From contig NZ_CP107928.1 of assembly GCF_036030735.1 (NCBI RefSeq), positions 6,200,001-6,264,000 of the forward strand: a DNA stretch of 64,000 nucleotides, in the 5' to 3' direction. Every line of letters starts with the position of its first letter. Position 1 is the stretch's first letter. Source of the DNA: Streptomyces sp. NBC_00425 (GTDB lineage Bacteria > Actinomycetota > Actinomycetes > Streptomycetales > Streptomycetaceae). The notes below the pieces were generated by a model that worked only from the letters and a program-made list of their open reading frames with translations, did no database searches and was not told where the DNA came from. Made by a program: the position numbers and the translations under genes. This document shows positions 33,300 to 42,356 of the stretch, piece by piece.

Positions 33300-34178
33300 C
33301 GCGCCCCCGTGTTCCTCAAAGTTCCGGCAGTCCGCCGCCAACGGCAGGCTCAGGTCGGGCTGGGCCGCCCATGCTCGCTGCGTCGCGGACGTGCGCGCCG
33401 CCTTCGACGGCATTCGGCGGAGAAGCGGGCGACGCGTATCGGCTGAAGCCGTCCGCCCGGGGTATCCGCCTGAACATGCTCGCTCTGATCGCCTACCGCT
33501 CCTACCACGGCGCAACAACCGTGTGGGCCTTCGTGGTTGCCACTCTCATCGTGCTGGTGGCGGGTTGGTACATCCGACGCCAAAGGTAAGTGCGCCCCCC
33601 CGTGGCCCCCGTGCCCCCGTCCCTCATCGCTGCATCAGAGCTCTCACCATCCGTTTCAGTTCGTGCCGAGGCGGTGGGCCGCGTCTGACGGGGACTGCAC
33701 CTCAAGTCCGTGTCGCTGAACAGCGTACGAAGTCCGCCGAGTCGGTATCACGTATTGATCCGGCATATTGGACACGGCCAGACTGCCTGCTGTCGGCAAC
33801 GAAGCCTGAGGGAGCGGCTCTGGGCCGGAGCTGCTGCTCAGGGGCGCTCCCGGATTCGCCGTACTCGGCCCTCCGCCGGCCGCGGTCCAGGAATCGGTCT
33901 GCGCCCGTCTGCCGGCACCGGACGAGTCATCGACTCTTCGAACCAACTCCGTCGCGCCAGTTCTGGCGATCACGCGTCTCGACCGACCTCGTCGGCCGAG
34001 TGGTTGAGGCGGCCTTCCTGGTCTTCCCAGGGGATCGAGCCGGCGCAGTCTTCACCACCCGCCACACGTCCGACGAGAGCAGACTGGTCCCATGGCCCCG
34101 CCGAATTCCCCGGGCGGGGCCCCAACCATGTCCGGCGTGGCACCATGCCCCTCCAGCACACCGTTTCATGGGGGACAC
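33300..34178. other. gene-poor stretch with weak coding signal
   Basis: Apart from one doubtful 37-codon ORF there is no gene with normal Streptomyces codon use here. GC at third positions is lower than in neighbours and several frames are closed. It is the left part of a patch of unrelated small genes that runs to the tRNA-Arg. Confidence 0.5.
33476..33589 (+). CDS. possible 37-residue single-pass membrane peptide
   Basis: The short ORF encodes a basic N-terminus followed by one strong transmembrane segment (TVWAFVVATLIVLVAGWYI) and a basic end. No clear ribosome binding site is present, so it may be chance. Confidence 0.3.
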   Translation: MLALIAYRSYHGATTVWAFVVATLIVLVAGWYIRRQR

Positions 34179-34631
34179 ATGCGTACCCGCGCCACCATCA
34201 CACTCACCACCGCCCTGCTCGTCACCCTCGCCGCCTGTTCATCGTCCAGCGACGACAAAGCGGACGCCCCGAACAGCAGCCCCGCGACGGCCGCCGAGAC
34301 GCCGACCGCCACCCCGACTCCGCCCGGCGCCGTCGAGTTGGAGCGCGTCGCGGGCACGTACGTGAACCTCTACTTCGGAGGGGTCGGGGAGGGGGCGTAC
34401 GCCTTCCTGTCGAAGCGCTGTCGCGCCAAGGCAGACCCGGCCACGTACGCGGCCACCGTGGAGCAGGCCGCGAAGGACCACGGGCCCGACCACCCGCCGA
34501 CGGACGTGCACGCGACGGTCTCAGGAGACAAGGGCCGCGTCTCGTACAAGGTAAAAGGCCTGCCGAAGTTCGACCAGCAGGGACAGCCGTGGACGGTTGA
34601 GGGCGACGCATGGAAGTACGACGCCTGTTGA
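34179..34631 (+). CDS. small lipoprotein of unknown function
   Basis: The 150-residue precursor has a lipoprotein signal with lipobox LAAC (Cys20), a Ser/Pro/Thr-rich spacer (about 21-50) and a folded domain with VAGTYVNLYFGGVGEGAYAFLSKRC and GRVSYKVKGLPKFDQQGQPW. It resembles the many small actinomycete lipoproteins with an NTF2-like or SnoaL-like fold, but that is a guess. The ATG follows GGGGGA. It has no operon partner. Confidence 0.78.
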   Translation: MRTRATITLTTALLVTLAACSSSSDDKADAPNSSPATAAETPTATPTPPGAVELERVAGTYVNLYFGGVGEGAYAFLSKRCRAKADPATYAATVEQAAKDHGPDHPPTDVHATVSGDKGRVSYKVKGLPKFDQQGQPWTVEGDAWKYDAC

Positions 34632-34815
34632 CCTCGCGCCACCCCGCGCTCCGGCAGCATTCGAACGTGTGACGTCCGCTTTCAGTAGTGCGATCCGAGT
34701 CCGCACTCGTTGCTGCCAACGGCTGGCGCCACGGCCGGACAGGGACGCTGGTGTACGCCTCCGTCCGCGCTGTTGATGTCAGCCGTAGATGTCGGAAGTC
34801 TGCAGCCCGGGCCCC

Positions 34816-35103
34816 CTACAGACCGCGCAGCGCCTCATACAGATCGGCGTAGGCTGCCCAACAGTCGATGCTGCCGTCGTCGTACAGGCTGCCCATGTAC
34901 CAGTCGTCATCGTCAACAGGCTTCACGAGGCACAGGCTGTGGAACCCGAGAACGATCTCCGGGGGCAGGACCTCGTCAGGGGCTCCGGGGCGGGCTACCC
35001 ACTTCACCGCCCGGTTTGCATCCAGGGCGACAGCCTCTTCGTCCCCGGATACGTCACGGATCTGCTGGAGAGACCATCCAGGGGGGAGCTGTGCGTCTGC
35101 CAT
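34816..35103 (-). CDS. hypothetical 95-residue protein
   Basis: A small acidic cytoplasmic protein with PPEIVLGFHSLCLVKPVDDDDWYMGSLYDDGSIDCWAAYADLYEALRGL at its C-terminal half. The composition resembles proteins in Streptomyces mobile regions. No domain is recognised. GC at third positions is lower than in core genes. Confidence 0.6.
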   Translation of the reverse strand: MADAQLPPGWSLQQIRDVSGDEEAVALDANRAVKWVARPGAPDEVLPPEIVLGFHSLCLVKPVDDDDWYMGSLYDDGSIDCWAAYADLYEALRGL

Positions 35104-35337
35104 CCACGGATGGTCTCACCCGCCAGATGTGAAGCACCGCTTTAGGAGCGAGGCTGGGTAATCATGGCTCTGACCTGCGGATTCCCTGCCTTGCGCGGAT
35201 GCTGGGCGTGTGTGCCTTGCGTACCCTGATTCCCCGCTGCTCCCCGCTGCTCCCCGCTCGTTCTGGCACGAGAGTGGCACGGCCCGGAGACCGGGCCACG
35301 AATCCTCGATGCTGTATTTCGCTGTACTGCTCAGCAC

Positions 35338-35565
35338 CTACGGTTCGAGCCCTGGCCCAGTTCGGCGCCGGTACTTCCACGCGCGAAGCTCAAGCCAGGT
35401 GACGCAACCTACGGACAAGGTGATCGCCGTTTCGATCGCCTGCCCCCAAGTCTCCGGGACCCACTTGTGTGCCGCGACTGCCACGAGGCCGAACCATGCG
35501 CTCAGCAGGAGATAGCCCCGAAGGCGGGTCCGCAGGCGGGCGTCCGGCCGTGCCAGGTGCACCAT
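35338..35565 (-). CDS. small membrane protein
   Basis: This 75-residue protein starts at an ATG preceded by AGAGGGGGATCTCC. It has two hydrophobic segments (about 18-32 and 44-58) with basic ends. No family is recognised. It lies in the gene-poor patch. Confidence 0.5.
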   Translation of the reverse strand: MVHLARPDARLRTRLRGYLLLSAWFGLVAVAAHKWVPETWGQAIETAITLSVGCVTWLELRAWKYRRRTGPGLEP

Positions 35566-35801
35566 GGAGATCCCCCTCTCTGAAGCCGGAGGGTACAACG
35601 CGGCCGGGAGCGCGGTCGGCCGATCGCGCAGCCAGTTTGGAAGATCGCGTATGCGGACCGCGGGCTGAGCCGGCAAGTCGCTGACGGGCGGGTTCTCGGA
35701 TCCCTCTCCGGTGTTCGCCGCCACTCCCCGCCGGTCGCTGCTCGATCGGGCACGCAGAGGGCACGGGGCCGGGCCGGGCCGCCTGCTCGCGGCCGTGTGA
35801 T

Positions 35802-36269
35802 CTACGGCTCTCCCCACTCGGGGATGCACATCATGCGGTGAGCCGGCACGACGGGTTCGCTCGGTAGCGGATCGATTCCACGGACACGTACGGCCACAAT
35901 ATCCGTGGGGATGAGGGATCGCCCCGGAAGTCTCGTCACACGCCACCTGAATGCCTCTGGGACGTCTTTGGCGGGCAACTCCACCATGGCGAGACTGACC
36001 CATCGATCGTAGTTGGTGGGATATATGCGGACCAATGCTCCGCATTCTGCGCAAAGAGGGGGCTCGATCCATGTCACGTCGTCGGGGTCGGGATCCGGTC
36101 TGGGTGTGGCCGTGGCCCCATCGGCTTCGGCCATCTCGTTGGCGAGGGTGTTCCAGCACCCCTGGCAGTAGCTCGCCATGAGGCCGAACCGTCCGCGCTC
36201 ACGCACGGCGTGGCCGGTCTCCCCGCAGCGATGGCATGCCGACTGGTCACGATCCTGAATCGCCCCCAT
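35802..36269 (-). CDS. DUF6083-like zinc-binding protein
   Basis: The 155-residue protein has three cysteine pairs: CHRCGETGH near residue 12, CQGCWN near 35 and CAECGAL near 73. The segment LPAKDVPEAFRWRV recalls the DUF6083 family of Streptomyces (from memory). It is probably a small zinc-binding protein; these are frequent in mobile or telomere-proximal regions. Function is unknown. Confidence 0.65.
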   Translation of the reverse strand: MGAIQDRDQSACHRCGETGHAVRERGRFGLMASYCQGCWNTLANEMAEADGATATPRPDPDPDDVTWIEPPLCAECGALVRIYPTNYDRWVSLAMVELPAKDVPEAFRWRVTRLPGRSLIPTDIVAVRVRGIDPLPSEPVVPAHRMMCIPEWGEP

Positions 36270-36451
36270 GTGTTTGAGTGTGAGCGGACCTGACCGGATC
36301 CCAGTAGGTCGCGATTTGGCCGTATCCGGCGATCCAGGACGTAGGTGGCCAACCGTGCCCAGTGATGGGCTCGACTTGAGCCCGTGCCTTGAGGTGTCAC
36401 CCCTGGCAAAGAGATGGGCTCGCCAGTCTCTGAGTCGGTACGATCTGCCTG

Positions 36452-36534
36452 TTCACGAGTCGTTTAGCGGCCCAAGACGTCGCGCTCGGGTTCGCCTCGA
36501 CGCGGAAACCCCGGTTCGAATCCGGGCCGTGGCC
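36452..36534 (+). pseudogene. degenerate tRNA-like sequence (Glu-type D arm)
   Basis: A perfect T arm (CCCGG, TTCGAAT, CCGGG at 36510-36526) follows a tRNA-Glu-like D arm (GTTTAGCGGCCCAAGAC). The anticodon stem TCGCG/CGCGG is intact but encloses a 16-base instead of a 7-base loop. The acceptor ends pair at only about five of seven positions. It looks like a decayed or disrupted tRNA gene rather than a functional one. Confidence 0.4.
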
Positions 36535-36720
36535 ACCCTCGCCACCTGCTCCAGCAGGGGCCGCCAGGTCGTAGTGGCCGAAGAAGTGACGGGCCGGGTC
36601 CCTGACCTGTGGCCATGTAATCGGTCAGCACTGCGACCGGCGACTTGGCTGTCGCCTCTCCCCCAAACTTCGGCACGTAGTCGACACAGCCACCCGCGAA
36701 AACCCGGTTACAGCCGGGCA

Positions 36721-36761
36721 GCCCCGGACCTTCCCCTTGGTCATCGGGGAGGGGCCGGGGC
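36721..36761. terminator. GC-rich hairpin downstream of the tRNA
   Basis: The arms 36721-36736 and 36746-36761 pair with small mismatches. It lies beyond the proper tRNA terminator and may be a second stop or a terminator for leftward or rightward transcripts in the patch. Confidence 0.4.
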
Positions 36762-36794
36762 TTCGGCGTGTGGAGTGAAACTGCTCTGAGCAGC

Positions 36795-36819
36795 AAAAAT
36801 GCCCTCCCGGAGGGAGGGC
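36795..36819 (-). terminator. rho-independent terminator of tRNA-Arg
   Basis: The 8-bp stem 36801-36808 with 36812-36819 is followed on the minus strand by ATTTTTGC, a proper U-run. It ends ten bases from the tRNA 3' end. Confidence 0.75.
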
Positions 36820-36828
36820 GGAGACTTG

Positions 36829-36901
36829 CGCCCCCGGCAGGACTCGAACCTGCGGCCAAGCGCTTAGAAGGCGCCTGCTCTATCCACTGAGCTACGGGGG
36901 C
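36829..36901 (-). tRNA. tRNA-Arg (anticodon TCT)
   Basis: Read on the minus strand the sequence folds as a full cloverleaf. The acceptor GCCCCCG pairs with CGGGGGC, the D arm is GCTC-AGTGGATA-GAGC, the anticodon stem GGCGC/GCGCT encloses CTTCTAA with anticodon TCT, and the T arm is GCAGG-TTCGAGT-CCTGC. No CCA is encoded. Its 3' end faces the gene-poor patch, the usual orientation for tRNA genes used as integration sites. Confidence 0.95.
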
Positions 36902-37221
36902 CGGTGTGGTGGCCTCGTACGTGCTGCCCGGGTGTGGGCTGATCCGTGACGTTGCCGGGGACAAGGATAGGGCTCCCGGTTCCTTGTCCTGGTTGCTTCG
37001 CCTCCGTGGCTCAATGTGGAGGTTCGGTGAAGCGGTCCTGATAATCGCAGGCAGGTACGAATCGTGCACCGCTTTTGGCGTCCCTGGCCACGGGTGTTGT
37101 GCACTCGTTATGCCTGCGCAGTGCCTCTGTCCCACTCGCGCCTTCCGTCCCTTGTGTCCTATCGGCGCGCAGACATGCCTATATGCTTCATAAATCCCCT
37201 AAAATTGGGCATTCTTCGCGT
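36902..37221. other. divergent promoter region between tRNA-Arg and the GTPase operon
   Basis: No gene is seen. The stretch is AT-richer near 37170-37210 and must hold promoters for the leftward tRNA and the rightward GTPase genes. I could not define either one. Confidence 0.45.
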
Positions 37222-38829
37222 GTGGTGACCTTGGACGTAAGGCCTCAGCTGCTCGACGCACTCTCCGCCCTGCGCGACCGTGTCGCCGCCGCACGCTTCC
37301 CGCTGCCCCTGACAGGGGCCCCGCGCGCGCGTGCCAACCGCGACGAACTGCTAGCCCAGCTCGACGACTACCTGGTGCCGCGGCTCCGGCAACCCGACGC
37401 GCCGTTGCTGGCGGTGGTGGGCGGTTCCACCGGCGCCGGCAAGTCGACGCTCGTCAACTCCCTGGTGGGGCGACGCGTCAGCGAGGCGGGCGTGTTGCGG
37501 CCGACGACACGGACCCCGGTGCTCGTATGCCACCCGGAGGACCATCACTGGTTCAGCGGCATGCGGGTGCTGCCCGGCCTCGCCCGCGCGTGGGCCCCTC
37601 ATCACGAGTCGGCGGACGATCTGCTGCTCACCGGCGAGGACGGCAGACCCGTGCTGCGGATCGAGACCGCCGACACGCTCCCGCCCGGTCTCGCCCTTCT
37701 CGACGCGCCCGACATCGACTCACTCGTCGCCGACAACCGGGTACTCGCCGCCGAACTGATCTGCGCCGCCGACATCTGGGTGATGGTCACGACGGCATCC
37801 CGCTACGCCGACGCCGTGCCCTGGCACCTGCTGCGCACCGCCAAGGAGTACGACGTCACGCTCGTGTCCGTCCTCGACCGGGTGCCCCACCAGGTCGTCT
37901 CCGAGGTGTCCAGGCAGTACGGCGCCCTGCTCACCAAGGCCGGGCTGGGCGATGTGCCGCGCTTCACGGTCCCCGAACTGCCCGAGTCGGCCTGGGGCGG
38001 TGGGCTGCTTCCGGCCACCGCGGTGGCGCAGCTGCGCTCCTGGCTCGTCCACCACGCCCAGGACCCGGCCGCCCGCAACCACGCCCTCGCCCGCACGGCC
38101 CACGGCGTCCTCGAGTCCCTCAAGGCACGGATGCCCGAACTGGCCGGCGCCGCCGCCGCGCAGTACGCGGCCGCGCTGCGGCTCACCTCGGCCGTCGAAG
38201 GCGCGTACGACAGCGAGTACACGCGCGTGCGGGGTCGTCTGCAGAGCGGCGCGGTCGTCGCCGGCGACGCGCTCAAACGCTGGCGGGCCTTCCCGCTGGA
38301 CTGCACCGCCGGTGAACTCCTCGACGCCCTGGTGGAGAGCCTCGCCGCACTGCTGCTGTGCGCGGTCACCGCCGCCGACGAACGCGTCGACGAGGCCTGG
38401 CGGCGCGAACCGGCCTCGCAAGCCGCGGCGCTGACGAACCATGACGCCTCCGCGGAGAGCGCCGAGCACCGCATCGGCCTCGCCGTCCGACGGTGGCGGC
38501 GCGAGCTGGAGGAGTACGCCGAGGACGAGGTGCGCGGCCTGGAGCGGGGTGCCACGCCCGATCCGGAGTCGGTCGCCGCTCTCGTCGCCACGGCGCTGCT
38601 GGGCGGCCGCAGGGCGCGTTCCGCCGGCGAAGGGCTCGCCGAGCGGCTCGGCGCGCACGGGGCGCTGCGGCTGCGCGACCGGGGCGGGCGGCTGCTCGCC
38701 GAACACCTCGACCGGGTCATGCACGCCGAACGCGAACGCCGACTCGCTCCCCTCGACGGACTAGAAGTCCACCCCGAACCCCAGGCCGAACTCATCGCCG
38801 CGCTGTCCGTACTGCAGAAGGAGAGGTGA
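37222..38829 (+). CDS. dynA: dynamin-like GTPase, first of pair (DynA-like)
   Basis: The 535-residue protein has a dynamin-type GTPase domain: P-loop [10 protein letters not shown] (67-76), switch threonine in [11 protein letters not shown] and LLDAPDID as the G3 motif. A long alpha-helical region follows ([19 protein letters not shown]). Streptomyces DynA and DynB are encoded side by side and stabilise FtsZ rings at sporulation septa. The tandem layout and the SSB gene downstream fit that locus, but the names are inferred. Start GTG 37222; GTG 37225 and ATG 37183 are alternatives, none with a clear ribosome binding site. The next gene begins three bases after the stop. Confidence 0.8.
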   Translation: MVTLDVRPQLLDALSALRDRVAAARFPLPLTGAPRARANRDELLAQLDDYLVPRLRQPDAPLLAVVGGSTGAGKSTLVNSLVGRRVSEAGVLRPTTRTPVLVCHPEDHHWFSGMRVLPGLARAWAPHHESADDLLLTGEDGRPVLRIETADTLPPGLALLDAPDIDSLVADNRVLAAELICAADIWVMVTTASRYADAVPWHLLRTAKEYDVTLVSVLDRVPHQVVSEVSRQYGALLTKAGLGDVPRFTVPELPESAWGGGLLPATAVAQLRSWLVHHAQDPAARNHALARTAHGVLESLKARMPELAGAAAAQYAAALRLTSAVEGAYDSEYTRVRGRLQSGAVVAGDALKRWRAFPLDCTAGELLDALVESLAALLLCAVTAADERVDEAWRREPASQAAALTNHDASAESAEHRIGLAVRRWRRELEEYAEDEVRGLERGATPDPESVAALVATALLGGRRARSAGEGLAERLGAHGALRLRDRGGRLLAEHLDRVMHAERERRLAPLDGLEVHPEPQAELIAALSVLQKER

Positions 38830-38832
38830 CCG

Positions 38833-41061
38833 GTGACCGCCGTCACTGACCAGGATCACACGGACCAGACAGGCCATAGGGACCAGACAGGCCATAGGGA
38901 CCAGACAGGCCATAGGGACCAGACAGGCCACACGGACCAGACAGGCCACACGGACCAGGAGAAGCACGAGAACACGTCCCACGGAGGCCGACGAGACCCG
39001 GAAAGACATCAGGAGCACCGGGAGCACCGGGAGCACCGGGAGCACCAGGAGCACCAGGAGTGCGAGGACCGGCTGCGTCACCAGGATGATCGCGAAGTCC
39101 AGGAGCGCGCCGAGAGCGAGCTGCCGGAGGGGAGGAAGCCGGAGAACGGGGGCGACCTGCCCGAAGAGGCGGACGCCTCGGCGAAGGAGCCGACCGGGCA
39201 CGCGCGCGTGGCCGACCGCACCGAGGACGCCCTGCCTCGTCCGAGCGCCGGCCCCGCCCCCGCCCCCGCCCCCGCCCCGGCCCCTGACCCGTCCAGGCCC
39301 TCGTCCGCGGGCACGTCCCACGCGGACGCCGACGAGGACTCGGCCGACGCCTGGGACGACGGTCTCATCGCCCGCCGCGTGAACGAGGCCGCCGCCGCCG
39401 AGCAGGCGGCAGCGGCCGACAGGGCGGCCCGGTCCGGCGGAGGCGGAGGCGCCCTGCCTTCGACCCCGCTCGTCTACGACGGACCGCTGCGCTCACGGCT
39501 GGAGGCGCTGCGCGAACTCGTGGGGCTCTCCCGCACGCGCCTCGACAGCAGGACACTCGCCCAGGCCGGCCGGGTCCTGGACGAGGCGGCCGCCCGGCGC
39601 CGGCACTCCGGGCAACACACCGTGGTCGCCCTCGCGGGCGCCACCGGCAGCGGCAAGTCACAGCTGTTCAACGCCCTCGCCGGCGTCACGATCTCGGAGA
39701 CGGGCGTCCGCCGGCCGACCACGTCGTCGCCCATCGTGTGCACCTGGAGCGACGGCGCGTCGTCCCTCATCGACCGGCTCGGCATCCCGGGCCGGCTGCG
39801 CAGACGGCCGGTGCAGACCGCCGAGGCGGAGGCGCAGTTGCGCGGGCTCGTCCTGATCGACCTGCCTGACCACGACTCGGCGGCCGTGCAGCACCGCGAG
39901 CAGGTCGACCGGGTGCTGGCGCTCGTGGACGCCGTCATCTGGGTCGTCGACCCGGAGAAGTACGCCGACGCCGTCCTGCACGAACGGTATCTGCGGCCCA
40001 TGGCCGGACACGCGGAGGTCATGTTCGTCGTCCTCAACCAGGTCGACCGGCTGCCCGGCGAGGCCGCCGAGCTGGTCCTCGACGACCTGCGGCGGCTGCT
40101 CGACGAGGACGGCGTCGCCCTCGGCGAGTACGGCGAACCGGGCGCCACGGTGCTCGCGCTGTCCGCGCTGACCGGTGACGGAGTCGGTGAACTGCGGGAG
40201 GCGCTGGGCCAGTTCGTCGCGGAGCGCGGCGCCGCCGCCCGGCGTATCTCGGCCGACGTGGACGCCGCGGCCTGGCGACTGCGGTCCGTCTACGCCACCG
40301 GACGCCGCATCGGGTTGAGCGAGCAGGCGCGGGACGAGTTCGCCGACCTGCTGGCGGACGCGGTGGGCGCCACCGCGGCGGGCGAGGCCGCCGAGCGCGC
40401 CTGGCTGCGCAACGCCAACCGCGCGTGCGGGACGCCCTGGCTGCGGCTGTGGCGTTGGCAGCAGGACCGGCGCGACCCTCCCACCGGGCGGCTGCCGCTC
40501 CGCGCCCAGGCCGACGAGGAGGCCACGGCACGGCAGCGCGTCGAGCAGGCGGTGCGCACCGTGTCCGAACGGGCCTCGGCGGGGCTGCCGACGCCCTGGG
40601 CGCAGGCCGTCCGGGAGGCGGCGGTACGCGGCGCGCAGGGGCTGCCCGAGGCGCTGGACGACCTGACGGCGCGGGCCGGTCTGCCGCCGGGACGACCGCC
40701 CCGGCCGGGCTGGTGGCCGGTCGCCGTCCTGGCGCAGGCGTGCATGACGCTCCTGCAGGTCGTCGGCGGACTGTGGCTGGTCGGCCAGATCGTCGGAGTC
40801 ATGGCCCCGAACCTCGGCGTTCCGGTGCTGCTGATGGTGTCCGGCATCATCGGCGGCCCGCTGGTCGAGTGGAGCTGCCGCATGGCGGCCCGGGGACCGG
40901 CCCGGCGGTACGGGCACGACGCGGAACGCCGGCTGCGGGAGGCTGCGGCCGGTTGTGGACGGGCCCGGGTGCTGGACCCGGTGGCCGCGGAGCTGCTGCG
41001 CTACCGGGAGGTGCGGGAGCAGTACGCCAGGGTCACGGGGGCGGTGGCCGGAGCGCGGTGA
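38833..41061 (+). CDS. dynB: dynamin-like membrane GTPase, second of pair (DynB-like)
   Basis: This 742-residue protein has a long, highly charged N-terminus. It contains four HRDQTG/HTDQTG repeats (about 10-42) and REH/QEH triplet repeats (about 58-77). A GTPase domain follows, with P-loop GATGSGKS (269-276), RRPTTSSP and LIDLPDHDS (G3) and LNQVDRLPG (G4). Two adjacent transmembrane helices lie near residues 640-695, and a short cytoplasmic tail ends it. It probably partners with the upstream GTPase in septation. The N-terminal repeats are strain-variable by nature and their role is unknown. Confidence 0.8.
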   Translation: MTAVTDQDHTDQTGHRDQTGHRDQTGHRDQTGHTDQTGHTDQEKHENTSHGGRRDPERHQEHREHREHREHQEHQECEDRLRHQDDREVQERAESELPEGRKPENGGDLPEEADASAKEPTGHARVADRTEDALPRPSAGPAPAPAPAPAPDPSRPSSAGTSHADADEDSADAWDDGLIARRVNEAAAAEQAAAADRAARSGGGGGALPSTPLVYDGPLRSRLEALRELVGLSRTRLDSRTLAQAGRVLDEAAARRRHSGQHTVVALAGATGSGKSQLFNALAGVTISETGVRRPTTSSPIVCTWSDGASSLIDRLGIPGRLRRRPVQTAEAEAQLRGLVLIDLPDHDSAAVQHREQVDRVLALVDAVIWVVDPEKYADAVLHERYLRPMAGHAEVMFVVLNQVDRLPGEAAELVLDDLRRLLDEDGVALGEYGEPGATVLALSALTGDGVGELREALGQFVAERGAAARRISADVDAAAWRLRSVYATGRRIGLSEQARDEFADLLADAVGATAAGEAAERAWLRNANRACGTPWLRLWRWQQDRRDPPTGRLPLRAQADEEATARQRVEQAVRTVSERASAGLPTPWAQAVREAAVRGAQGLPEALDDLTARAGLPPGRPPRPGWWPVAVLAQACMTLLQVVGGLWLVGQIVGVMAPNLGVPVLLMVSGIIGGPLVEWSCRMAARGPARRYGHDAERRLREAAAGCGRARVLDPVAAELLRYREVREQYARVTGAVAGAR
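38868..39060 (+). repeat. 18-bp and 9-bp in-frame tandem repeats at the 5' end of dynB
   Basis: Four to five 18-bp units (ACCAGACAGGCCATAGGG type, 38868-38960) are followed by 9-bp GAGCACCGG/GAGCACCAG units (about 39010-39060). Both keep the reading frame and are followed by an Ala-Pro run at about 39255-39285. Confidence 0.8.
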
Positions 41062-41588
41062 GGGACGCTCGATGCACGGGCCCGTCTCGATGCACGGGCC
41101 CGTGATGATCGGTCCCGCGGTGAAGGGGGCCGCGGCGACCCGGCCCGCGGCGATCGGTCGCGCGGTGACCGGGCCCGCGGCGAAGGGAGCCCGCGGCGAA
41201 GGGGAGACGGCGCACGGGCGCGGCGCGCCCAGCGAACCGGCTCACGGTGAAACGGCGGTGGTCCACAAGGGGGGTGGAGCCCCTGGGACCGGACGTCGGA
41301 CGACGGCGTAGCAGTTCCGCCGGGGTGATCACCGGGAGCACGGGCGCTGATCACTCGTCCGGGTGGCGGAGTTTTCCACAGGCGGGCGGTGGTCCACAGG
41401 GCTCGGCGGGGTCCGGCCCGACGGAGGCAGTCTGGCTTCGCGGCGGTCGCGACGGACGCGGTCGCCGCGAACGGCGCTGACGGCACGCGGTGAAGGCCAC
41501 CGCGGCCGTCGCGGCGGACGCAGCCGTACGGGAGGGGCCCGTGCGGGTGACCGGGCGGCGCGACCGTCCGCGTGAGGGAGGGGTTCGC
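41062..41588. other. repeat-rich intergenic region before ssbB
   Basis: No convincing gene is present. Bases 41069-41104 contain a duplicated CGATGCACGGGCCCGT unit. About 41115-41205 is built of CCCGCGGCGA/GGTGACCGG-like imperfect repeats. The last 100 bases lead to a GAGGGAGGGG ribosome binding site for ssbB. Confidence 0.45.
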
Positions 41589-42071
41589 ATGAACGAGACG
41601 TTGGTCTGCGCGGTGGGCAACGTGGCGACGCAGCCGGTCTACCGGGACCTGGCGGCGGGCGCGTCGGCGAGGTTCCGGCTGGCGGTGACCTCGCGCTACT
41701 GGGACCGGGAGAAGAGCGCCTGGACCGACGGCCACACCAACTTCTTCACGGTCTGGGCCAACCGGCAACTGGCCCAGAACGCGATGGCCTCGCTGAACGT
41801 CGGGGATCCGGTGATCGTCCAGGGCAGGCTGAAGGTGCGCACGGAGTCGCGCGAGGGGCAGCAGAGCTGGACCTCGGCGGACATCGACGCCGTGGCGATC
41901 GGTCACGACATCGCACGGGGGACGTCGGCCTTCCGGCGGCAGGGCCGTGCCGAGCCCGCGGGGGCGGGACCGCCGGCACAGCCCGAGCCGGACTGGGAGA
42001 CTCCGGTCGCCGATGCGGCGGAGGCGAAGTCCGACGACGCACGGCGTCGCGAGCCCGCGGCGGTGACCTGA
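41589..42071 (+). CDS. ssbB: single-stranded DNA-binding protein SsbB
   Basis: The 160-residue protein has one OB-fold SSB domain (residues 1-110: MNETLVCAVGNVATQPVYRD, FRLAVTSRYWD, FFTVWANRQLAQNAMASL, VIVQGRLKVR). The acidic DDxPF tip of the replicative SsbA is absent, which marks the second, sporulation-associated SSB of Streptomyces. SsbB of S. coelicolor affects chromosome segregation in spores. It lies downstream of the dynamin-like genes, consistent with a developmental neighbourhood. Confidence 0.9.
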   Translation: MNETLVCAVGNVATQPVYRDLAAGASARFRLAVTSRYWDREKSAWTDGHTNFFTVWANRQLAQNAMASLNVGDPVIVQGRLKVRTESREGQQSWTSADIDAVAIGHDIARGTSAFRRQGRAEPAGAGPPAQPEPDWETPVADAAEAKSDDARRREPAAVT

Positions 42072-42356
42072 GCGGCCTCACGATCCGCAGCGGAGTGCGA
42101 TGGTGACGGTCAGTCAACAGTGGGCTGCGGCATTTCGGCGTATCTGCGTGGAGCCGCCAAGTGGACAAGTCGACATGCCTCACCAGTGGTCGATCTTGGG
42201 GATAACGATTCCGAGTCGGATCGGTGATCCGACGAGATGACCGGCAGGCGTGGTGCGCGGCGTCTCTAGGATGCCGGACGTAGCTCACTGGGGCTTCTGA
42301 TTCTGCTGGTGGGACCGTACCCCCACATCAACCGGTCCTGCTCGAAGGGGAATTGT

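Noticed and set aside
33985..34050. Segment GGCCGAGTGGTTGAGGC resembling a tRNA-Ser/Leu D arm
   Set aside because: A possible anticodon stem can be drawn, but there is no T arm and no acceptor stem; probably chance.
36464..37135. Minus-strand ORF containing VAQWIEQAPSKRLAAGSSPAGG
   Set aside because: This phrase is the well-known spurious translation of a tRNA gene; it covers the tRNA-Arg.
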